Positions 1 through 5,282 of a stretch of DNA of 5,668 nt are shown here, one piece after another. Every line of letters begins with the position of its first letter. Position 1 is the stretch's first letter. The notes under the pieces are model-generated. The model saw only the letters and a list, made by a program, of their open reading frames with translations, did not search any database and had not been told where the DNA came from. The stretch is from positions 1 through 5,668 of the forward strand of contig JAQBWJ010000188.1 in NCBI GenBank assembly GCA_027625215.1, in the 5' to 3' direction. A program made the translations under genes and the position numbers. This DNA is from Candidatus Poribacteria bacterium (lineage in GTDB: Bacteria > Poribacteria > WGA-4E > GCA-2687025).

Positions 1-210
1 CGTCTTGCACGGGGCCTGTTCCAAGTCGAACGGAATCGGCAACGTCTCGACCAACACGATCACGAGCGCGTCCGCCCAATCGGGCGTCAACCCCGTTTCG
101 GCGAACATCTCCCCAATCGACGGACGTAGCGGCAACCAGACCGCTTCGTGCGGCTCCGGCACAGGTTGGTACTGCCAGCAGTAGTTTGCTCCGGCGTAGG
201 CGATCCGCAT
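1..210 (-). CDS. N-terminal 70 residues of a third probable CgeB-like glycosyltransferase, 3' end outside window
   Basis: The ATG at 210 opens a frame that stays open to the left edge. The visible protein starts MRIAYAGANYCWQYQPVPEP and ends DALVIVLVETLPIPFDLEQ then APCKT. The first beta-strand MRIAYAG, then a later hydrophobic strand leading into ETLPIP and a CP/CK turn, follow the pattern at the same place in the two glycosyltransferases upstream in the operon (LMYLYPNSAFLP...CPVPT and LIIITTDELLP...CKIVV). The hydrophobic strand is preceded by PDWAD, similar to the QPDW of the 676-aa protein. A GAGGG ribosome site, a 9-nt spacer and the same strand support a real coupled gene. The catalytic C-terminal domain is not visible, so the family call rests on pattern and context. 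The fragment is too short to name a substrate. Confidence 0.65.
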   Translation of the reverse strand, partial: MRIAYAGANYCWQYQPVPEPHEAVWLPLRPSIGEMFAETGLTPDWADALVIVLVETLPIPFDLEQAPCKT

Positions 211-216
211 CCGTTG

Positions 217-222
217 CCCTCA
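217..222 (-). promoter_or_regulatory. Ribosome binding site overlapping the stop of the second glycosyltransferase
   Basis: TGAGGG combines the stop codon of the 393-aa glycosyltransferase with a GAGGG Shine-Dalgarno core, 6 nt before the ATG at 210. Termination and re-initiation can therefore be coupled, and the partial gene to the left gains support as a true gene. Confidence 0.6.
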
Positions 223-1401
223 GTAGTTGGATTCGTTCAGCACCGGGCAGTACGACGACAGGCTCGATCCCGCGAGAATGAAGTGCAGCAGGTCGGCAAG
301 GCGGTGGTGATAGGTATGCTCCGCAAAGATGCGCCGTTGCGCCTTCTCGATATACGGGAGACGTTCGTCCGGGTATCGGATGAAGTGATCGGTCTTTTCG
401 ATATAGTCCTCCGGCGACTCCGCGACGATCATCTCGTCTTCCGGGAAAAACTCGCGCACGCGCGGCACGGGGTCGTTGATCGGGAATCCGCCCATGACGA
501 CCGAGTTGAACACGCGCTCGTTGCAGGTGTACCCCTCGTACTCGTGCGGATGATGCACGTTCAATGAGATCGTATGACCCGAATAGATTCTGGGAGCCGT
601 CGAATTGAAGTCCTCCAGCACCGTATCCCGCAGACCGTACGGCGACTCGGACCACCCCGGACCGATGATCGTGTGGCTATGCCGCGCGAGAATCGGCGCA
701 AAGTAACGGTCGATATGCCGCTGTTTCTCGAAATACGACCCAAGAAACACGACATCCGCGATCTTCGGCACCGACACGTCCACATGGCGCAGCAGATTCA
801 CCCCCCACGCGAACGACATGATCGGCAACCCCAGTTTCGTGACGTAACTCCCGCAGAAGCGTCGGTTCCCGTCGGGCGTCCATTCCGACAGCACGAGCGA
901 GACCGCCTCTCTGTATTCGCTCATCGCCTCGATGAAGTTGGGCGGAACGAGGTTGTCCTTCATCAGCGGGGGGCAGTCGTCCACGTACCGGGAGAGCACG
1001 ACGATCTTGCACGGACGACGGCGCGTCAACGGCATCAGTTTGGGGAGCAGTTCGTCCGTCGTGATGATGATGAGACGCTCGTACGAAAGCGCGTGCCCGA
1101 ACAACTCCTCCTGACCCGTGTAGATGGGAATCGCGGGGATCGACCAACTCTTCGCCGCGTCCATCAGTCCGGTGAACTGGACTTGGCGGGACGGCACCGG
1201 AGCGTGGTACGTTAAGAGCGCGCCCTTCGACGCCAACCACTCGCGCACCGGCTCAGACCGATGCAACACGGGCGTCAACTGCTCCGTCACCCGGTTCAAC
1301 CGCTCCCGTACGACGTGTGATCGGGTCGTCGTGACGCGATCCTCGTCGGTCACGGGAACGACCGCCATGTCGTTGGCGCTCCAGTCGCGCGTGCGTTTCA
1401 C
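220..1401 (-). CDS. CgeB-like glycosyltransferase (Glyco_trans_1_2-type C-terminal domain)
   Basis: This 393-aa protein has a clear CgeB-like glycosyltransferase C-terminal half. Visible are IADVVFLGSYFEKQRHIDRY (214-233), HTIIGPGW (243-250), IYSGHTISLNVHHPHEYEG (272-290) and the nucleotide-sugar-binding stretch YTCNERVFNSVVMGGFPIND (291-310), where Glu295 is in the usual acidic position. Then follow MIVAESPEDYIEKTDHFIRY (324-343) and a closing helix. The N-terminal ~210 residues are less familiar but contain a GT-B-like strand-loop, ERLIIITTDELLP (108-120) followed by CKIVVLSRYVDD. There is no signal peptide or membrane span. The first ~40 residues are polar and look non-conserved. The GTG start at 1401 overlaps the acyltransferase stop (GTGA) and has a GAGAGGGG site; the ATG at 1368 would remove 11 residues and cannot be ruled out. 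The stop codon is TGA at 220-222, and the next gene begins 9 nt later. The donor sugar may be the acylated amino-sugar made by its neighbours, but sequence does not show this. Confidence 0.88.
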   Translation of the reverse strand: MKRTRDWSANDMAVVPVTDEDRVTTTRSHVVRERLNRVTEQLTPVLHRSEPVREWLASKGALLTYHAPVPSRQVQFTGLMDAAKSWSIPAIPIYTGQEELFGHALSYERLIIITTDELLPKLMPLTRRRPCKIVVLSRYVDDCPPLMKDNLVPPNFIEAMSEYREAVSLVLSEWTPDGNRRFCGSYVTKLGLPIMSFAWGVNLLRHVDVSVPKIADVVFLGSYFEKQRHIDRYFAPILARHSHTIIGPGWSESPYGLRDTVLEDFNSTAPRIYSGHTISLNVHHPHEYEGYTCNERVFNSVVMGGFPINDPVPRVREFFPEDEMIVAESPEDYIEKTDHFIRYPDERLPYIEKAQRRIFAEHTYHHRLADLLHFILAGSSLSSYCPVLNESNY

Positions 1402-2066
1402 TCGCTCATCCCCTCTCGGACAGGGCGCAGTCGCCGCGCGGGGTTGCCGACCATCAACGAATTCGGCGGCACATCCTTCAACACGACGCTCCCCATTCCG
1501 ATCAAACTGCCCGCGCCGATACGGACACCCTCGCGCACGGACACGTTGCCGCCCAAGAAACAGCCGCGCTCCACGACAACCGACCCCGCCAACGCGACGC
1601 CCGTCGCCAAGCAGCAGTCCTCGCCGACCGTCGCCCCATGATTGACGACGACGTTCGACAGCAGGATGACATGATCGCCGATCTTCGCGTTCGAGGTCAG
1701 CGTCACGTTCGGGAACAACACGCACCCGACGCCCACCTCCGCCGAGCGGAACACCGTCGCGGAGGGGTGGCGAATCGTCGCGTACCGTTCTCGCGGGACG
1801 TTCGCCCGTTGACGGATCGACGCCCTCAGATGATACGAGTGGACGCTGCCCACCGCATTGACGAAATAGGCGTCCGCGTCATGAAGGAACCGCGCCGCCG
1901 CTTCGGTCGGTCCCGCGATTTCAACCCCGTGAAACATCGCGCCGTGTCGGCCCGCGTTATCGTCCAAGACGGCGACGCACTCGAAAGGCTCCGCCGTGTC
2001 GGGCAGCATGTTGAGGATTTCCAGCGCGTTCCCGCTCGCCCCAAGAATGACCAACGGCTTCGTCAC
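1398..2066 (-). CDS. NeuD/PglD-type sugar acyltransferase (left-handed beta-helix hexapeptide repeats)
   Basis: This 222-aa protein matches the size and two-domain plan of NeuD/PglD acetyltransferases, which use acetyl-CoA to acylate an amino or hydroxyl group of a sugar. The N-terminal Rossmann-like sugar-nucleotide domain opens with LVILGASGNALEILNML (5-21) and has VAVLDDN (31-37). The C-terminal hexapeptide helix runs from about 108 to 208: VGVGCVLFPNVTLTSNAKIG, then VVVNHGATVGEDCCLATGVALAG, VVVERGCFLGGNVSVREGVRIG, and a closing MVGNPARRL. His143 in VNHGATVG sits where the family's catalytic base His is expected. The acidic residue that often follows that His is Gly here, and the later HI-PG position reads CLATG, so fine chemistry may differ. 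The GTG start at 2066 overlaps the upstream TGA (GTGA) and has a GGGGAG ribosome site. Placed two genes after a DegT aminotransferase, it probably acylates the amino-sugar that enzyme makes (inference); O-acylation is the alternative. Confidence 0.9.
   Translation of the reverse strand: MTKPLVILGASGNALEILNMLPDTAEPFECVAVLDDNAGRHGAMFHGVEIAGPTEAAARFLHDADAYFVNAVGSVHSYHLRASIRQRANVPRERYATIRHPSATVFRSAEVGVGCVLFPNVTLTSNAKIGDHVILLSNVVVNHGATVGEDCCLATGVALAGSVVVERGCFLGGNVSVREGVRIGAGSLIGMGSVVLKDVPPNSLMVGNPARRLRPVREGMSE
1410..1417 (-). promoter_or_regulatory. Ribosome binding site for the second glycosyltransferase GTG start
   Basis: GAGAGGGG lies 8 nt before the GTG at 1401, a strong Shine-Dalgarno match within the end of the acyltransferase gene. 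It supports GTG 1401 over the ATG at 1368, whose nearest GGAG is 10 nt away. Confidence 0.6.
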
Positions 2067-4093
2067 GTCGCGCTCCCCGACCGCGCGACGCGCAGGTGGC
2101 GCGAAACGGTCTCGAACTGCTGGAGGAACCACTGCACCTGTTCCGTCGTCAGCATGTTGTCGGGTCGCTTCATCTGATAAAACGCCGTTTGAATCGTGCC
2201 CGTGCGGAGTTCGCGCGTGGCGATCCGAACGAGCATCGCGGCGGCGTCCACGTTTCCGGCGCGGGCGTAGGCGTTCGCCAACAGCAGTTGGAACTGATGC
2301 CGCTCCGCGTTCGGCTGCGTGTATGAGTGAATCCATGTCCCGACGAGCTCGACGACGCGGTCGAAACGCCCGATGTTCGTCAGCAACCTGCCCAGTTTGA
2401 GCCGCCCTTCGTGGTAGTACGGCTCGTCCTCGCACGCCTTTTCCAACCACTCGATGCCTTTGTCCTGCTGTCCGTATTTCAGGTAGGCATCCGCCAGATC
2501 GCCCATCGTCAGCCCGTCGGAGAAGTATTGAAGCGACCGCTGATACGCCGAGATCGCCGCCGTCCACCGCTTCAGTTCCGTCGACAACTCGCCGAGATTC
2601 CGATACTGACGATACAGGAAGATGCGGTGAAGTTCCCGCCACCGCTCAACCCCCGACGGGTAATCGTAATACGCCTGCGCGACGCCGATCCGAAACCGCC
2701 CTGTGCCCATCGGGATATACGCGCCCTCGAAGTCCTCCGCGACGCAGTTGTCGGGATGAACCGACTGCAACTGCGCGATCAGTCCCGGCAGCGCTTGGAC
2801 GATCTTCTCGCGCCCGATGACCTCCCGCTGCGAGAACAGCAGTTCGCAATGGTTCTGCAACGCCAGCGGGTTCGCCGGACGCCGTTCATACGCCGCGTTG
2901 TACGATTGCTGATAGACAAGCGGCTTCTCCGCCAACACCGCCGCCAGCGCGTGCTGGCTCAACGTGTAGGCGTCCTCGTTCCACCCGTCGATCTGTTCGA
3001 TGAGTTCCATCCCTACTTGCGGTTGCGATCCCGTCATGACGAAATACCGCGCGTAGTCCAACTTCTCCTGTCGGTCATCGACGCCGAACCGTTCCAGCCG
3101 AGCCTTCCGTCGCGCGAGAAAGTCGTCGGGGATCGTCCGCACATGCTCCTCGACGAACCGCCTGATTTGCTCCCGCCAAGGGTATTCCTCGAGCACGTAC
3201 CGTCGTCCCGCTTCCGCGATGTCGCGCCGTGCGTCTTCATCCCGCGCGTAATGGGCGATCAACTCCTCCGCCTCTTCAAACGAGTCGTAATAGACGATGT
3301 GTTTGCCCTCAATCAGCGGATGATCGTACAACCCGCCGACGGGTCGCGGTCGTCCGGCGATCACCAACGCGCCAGCGCACATCGCCTCGCTGATGCGGTA
3401 CGTCAGGTTGTTGTACCCCTGCCCCGAATGTTGCCACACCATCTTCGACTGCGTGTAAATACGCAGCATCTCGCTCAAAAAGATGTTCGAGCCGACGTAG
3501 ACGTTGATCCCCTTGACGGCGAGTTGATTCAACCTCTCGACGTGGGCGCACCGCTGCTTGGAGAGAATCGGGTTGATCGTCCCGATGAACGACAGGTCGA
3601 TGGGACGGTCGCCCGTTTCGCCTTCGGGCATCAGCCAGTTCGCGGTGATGAAGTTGTGGCAAACGCGGTTGTCGTACCCCTGCGATTGATAGTGTTCCGA
3701 AATCTCGATAAAACTGGTTGGCGCAAGGTCGAAGTAGTAGTACAGCCGTTGATCGACATCCGCCATCTTGTACTCTTCCGTCAGCCAGCCGACGGTCGGG
3801 ACGGGGCAGTCGCGCAGCCCTTTCGGGAGAAACGCCGAGTTCGGGTAGAGGTACATCAGCCAGTCGGGTTGTCCGCCGATCAGGTCGAACAGGTCGTCGA
3901 TGGTGGCGTCCGGCGCGGCGGGCAGATAGTCGGGCGCGTTGGGTTCGATGTTGCGGAACTGTTTGGCGTCGCCGTACTCTCCGGCGGGTCCGACGGAGAA
4001 GACCTCCATCCCCATCTCCCGCAGCCCCTTCTCAAAGGGATAAAGGCATGGCGTCGGCGGGTAGGAGTGAAGAACTAACACACGTTCCGGCAT
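2063..4093 (-). CDS. CgeB-like family glycosyltransferase fused to C-terminal TPR-like repeats
   Basis: This 676-aa protein has two parts. Residues 1-320 look like a GT-B glycosyltransferase of the CgeB / Glyco_trans_1_2 type. The first strand is RVLVLHSYPP (4-13). An N-domain strand-loop is at 78-104 (LMYLYPNSAFLP, then CPVPTVGWLTEE). The inter-domain strand is IDLSFIGTINP (165-175). The nucleotide-sugar-binding segment is YRISEAMCAGALVIAG (232-247), with the Glu of the E-x7-G/E region at 236. It is followed by IVYYDSFEEAEELIAHY (266-282) and the closing YPWREQIRRF helix (304-313). The later part is helical; about 497-629 holds at least four TPR-like helix pairs, such as GDLADAYLKYGQQDKGIEWL (531-550) and LLLANAYARAGNVDAAAMLV (603-622). 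No signal peptide or membrane segment is seen, so it is probably cytosolic. The ATG at 4093 shares its A with the preceding TGA; only a weak GGAA lies about 10 nt upstream, so translational coupling is likely. Donor and acceptor are unknown; the repeats may bind a protein or polymer acceptor (inference). Confidence 0.85.
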   Translation of the reverse strand: MPERVLVLHSYPPTPCLYPFEKGLREMGMEVFSVGPAGEYGDAKQFRNIEPNAPDYLPAAPDATIDDLFDLIGGQPDWLMYLYPNSAFLPKGLRDCPVPTVGWLTEEYKMADVDQRLYYYFDLAPTSFIEISEHYQSQGYDNRVCHNFITANWLMPEGETGDRPIDLSFIGTINPILSKQRCAHVERLNQLAVKGINVYVGSNIFLSEMLRIYTQSKMVWQHSGQGYNNLTYRISEAMCAGALVIAGRPRPVGGLYDHPLIEGKHIVYYDSFEEAEELIAHYARDEDARRDIAEAGRRYVLEEYPWREQIRRFVEEHVRTIPDDFLARRKARLERFGVDDRQEKLDYARYFVMTGSQPQVGMELIEQIDGWNEDAYTLSQHALAAVLAEKPLVYQQSYNAAYERRPANPLALQNHCELLFSQREVIGREKIVQALPGLIAQLQSVHPDNCVAEDFEGAYIPMGTGRFRIGVAQAYYDYPSGVERWRELHRIFLYRQYRNLGELSTELKRWTAAISAYQRSLQYFSDGLTMGDLADAYLKYGQQDKGIEWLEKACEDEPYYHEGRLKLGRLLTNIGRFDRVVELVGTWIHSYTQPNAERHQFQLLLANAYARAGNVDAAAMLVRIATRELRTGTIQTAFYQMKRPDNMLTTEQVQWFLQQFETVSRHLRVARSGSAT
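2073..2078 (-). promoter_or_regulatory. Ribosome binding site for the acyltransferase GTG start
   Basis: GGGGAG lies 6 nt before the GTG at 2066, inside the last codons of the glycosyltransferase gene. Together with the GTGA overlap it fixes the start of the acyltransferase and excludes the 192-codon in-frame extension further upstream. Confidence 0.6.
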
Positions 4094-5244
4094 CAGGATT
4101 TCGTTCCAAGTTCGATCAGCGCGTCGATCACATACCGTTGTTCGGCGTCGGTCATCTGAGTATACATCGGCAGGAGCAGGGTCTGGTCTGAAGCGCGTTC
4201 GGTGATGGGAAGTTTCACGTCGCGGCGCGCGTCCGCGTAGGCGGGTTCGCGGTGGCTCGTCATAATGCCCCGCCGCGTCGAGATGCCTCGTTCCAACAGC
4301 GCGTCCATCAGGTCGTTGCGAGAGATCGGCGCGTCCGTCGTCAGCCCAACCGCGTACGACTGGAAGTTACTCCGCGTGTAGGGCGGCTCATACGGCGGTT
4401 CATACGCCTCAATGCCCGCCAACGCCGCCGAATAGTTCGCCGCCAACTCTCGCCGCTTCGCAAGGATCGTCGGCAGTTTCTCCATCTGCGCGAGCCCCAT
4501 CGCGCCCTGCATGTCCGTCATGCGGTAGTTGTAGGCGACTTCGACGTACTCCTCCAGCACCATCTTCGACGCGCCGTGCCGCGCCCTGTCGCTGACCGAC
4601 ATCCCGTGAAGTCGCAGCCGCCGATGCCGTTCCGCGATCTGGTCGTCGTTCGTCGTGAGCATCCCGCCTTCGCCCGTCGTAATCAGTTTGCGCGGGTGGA
4701 ACGAGAAAGCGGCGATCTCCCCATGCGGCTTCCCGATCCGTTCCCACACGCCGTTCCACAGGATTTCGCTCCCCGTCGCGCAGGCGGCGTCTTCGATCAC
4801 GACGAGGCGACGGCGTCGCGCGATCTCCAAGATGGCGGCGAGGTCGGCGGGCATCCCGATCTGGTGGACGGGCATGATCGCCTTCGTGCGCGGCGTGATT
4901 GCGTCTTCGAGGACGTTCGGGTCGAGGTTGAAGGTGCGACGGTCGACTTCCGCGAAGACAGGCGTCGCGTTCGCGTGGCGAATGACGTTCGCCGACGCGA
5001 TGAAACTCATCGACGGGACAATCACCTCGTCGCCCTCGCCGATGTCGTAGGCGAGCAACGCGGCGTGCAGCCCCGTCGTGCAGGAGGTCATCGCAATCGC
5101 GTGTTTCGCGCCGACGTACTCGGCGAAGACGCGCTCGAACTCCTCAACGCGAGGTCCCTGCGTCACCCATCCCGACGCGATCACCTCCGCGATCAGGTCG
5201 GACTCGCACGCGTCCATGTAGGGTTTTGTGATCGGTATCTTCAA
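4093..5244 (-). CDS. DegT/DnrJ/EryC1/StrS family PLP-dependent sugar aminotransferase
   Basis: This 383-aa protein belongs to the fold-type I PLP aminotransferases that convert nucleotide-linked keto-sugars to amino-sugars, usually with glutamate as donor, in the cytosol. Numbering from the TTG at 5244, visible motifs are: KIPITKPYMD at the N-terminus; GWVTQGPRVEEFE near 26-38; the cofactor phosphate loop TSCTTGLHAAL near 53-63; DEVIVPSMSFIASANV near 72-87; IEDAACATGS near 150-159, with the Asp expected to pair with the pyridine nitrogen; FSFHPRK at 180-186, whose Lys186 should form the Schiff base; GEGGM at 191-195; and NYRMTDMQGAMG at 239-250. All catalytic positions look intact and the length is normal for the family. 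TTG 5244 gives the typical M-K-I-P-I-T-K-P start. An in-frame TTG at 5277 would add 11 residues unlike the family and encode the hairpin, so I reject it. The stop overlaps the next start by one base (TGATG). Substrate and C3 or C4 regiochemistry cannot be decided from sequence alone. Confidence 0.93.
   Translation of the reverse strand: MKIPITKPYMDACESDLIAEVIASGWVTQGPRVEEFERVFAEYVGAKHAIAMTSCTTGLHAALLAYDIGEGDEVIVPSMSFIASANVIRHANATPVFAEVDRRTFNLDPNVLEDAITPRTKAIMPVHQIGMPADLAAILEIARRRRLVVIEDAACATGSEILWNGVWERIGKPHGEIAAFSFHPRKLITTGEGGMLTTNDDQIAERHRRLRLHGMSVSDRARHGASKMVLEEYVEVAYNYRMTDMQGAMGLAQMEKLPTILAKRRELAANYSAALAGIEAYEPPYEPPYTRSNFQSYAVGLTTDAPISRNDLMDALLERGISTRRGIMTSHREPAYADARRDVKLPITERASDQTLLLPMYTQMTDAEQRYVIDALIELGTKS
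4378..4404 (-). repeat. Short tandem repeat encoding Tyr-Glu-Pro-Pro twice in the aminotransferase
   Basis: Two adjacent 12-base units, TATGAACCGCCG and TATGAGCCGCCC, followed by TAC encode YEPPYEPPY. Ten of 12 bases match between units, both differences being at third positions. The repeat sits in the C-terminal domain just before TRSNFQSY, where I recall a single PP-Y turn in related proteins. It looks like a small in-frame duplication that has begun to drift. Confidence 0.5.
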
Positions 5245-5248
5245 TGTG

Positions 5249-5254
5249 CCATCC
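5249..5254 (-). promoter_or_regulatory. Possible ribosome binding site (GGATGG) for the aminotransferase TTG start
   Basis: GGATGG lies 4 nt before the TTG at 5244 and is the only purine-rich stretch near the candidate starts. The TTG at 5277 has only TAACACGA before it, with no Shine-Dalgarno-like sequence. The site helps decide for the shorter start, but the match is imperfect and the spacing short. Confidence 0.35.
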
Positions 5255-5256
5255 AA

Positions 5257-5272
5257 TCTCGCCGAAGCGAGA
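5257..5272 (-). other. Stem-loop with C(UUCG)G tetraloop in the MTHFR-aminotransferase spacer
   Basis: On the minus strand the sequence reads TCTCGC-TTCG-GCGAGA: a perfect 6-bp stem closed by C-G around UUCG, the unusually stable UNCG tetraloop class. One further G-U pair is possible at the base. It lies wholly between the MTHFR stop (5283) and the aminotransferase start I prefer (5244). It is followed by UUGGAUGG and not by a U-run, so it is not a canonical Rho-independent terminator. A pause, processing or mRNA-stability element, or a modulator of initiation just downstream, would fit. If the upstream TTG at 5277 were the true start, this hairpin would instead lie in coding sequence. Confidence 0.6.
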
Positions 5273-5282
5273 CGCAATCGTG

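Noticed and set aside
561..1645. Several shorter open frames on both strands inside the second glycosyltransferase gene
   Set aside because: All are composition-driven shadows with Arg- or Ser-rich translations and no motifs; the GTG 1401 frame alone carries family signatures.
1399..1725. An in-frame 108-codon N-terminal extension of the 393-aa glycosyltransferase
   Set aside because: It overlaps the well-supported hexapeptide region of the acyltransferase and its translation is Arg/Gly-rich. The GTG at 1401 has a strong ribosome site.
2067..2642. An in-frame 192-codon N-terminal extension of the NeuD/PglD-like protein
   Set aside because: It lies over the TPR region of the upstream gene, has low-complexity composition, and the family begins at the LVILGASGN strand just after GTG 2066.
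2327..4078. A 583-codon open frame on the plus strand, opposite the GT-TPR gene
   Set aside because: Its product is rich in Arg, Val, Asp and Pro without recognisable motifs, and it mirrors a gene with clear family motifs on the other strand. Long antisense frames are expected in high-GC coding DNA.
5257..5272. The hairpin as a Rho-independent terminator for the MTHFR gene
   Set aside because: No U-tract follows the stem; the next bases are UUGGAUGG and then the aminotransferase start.
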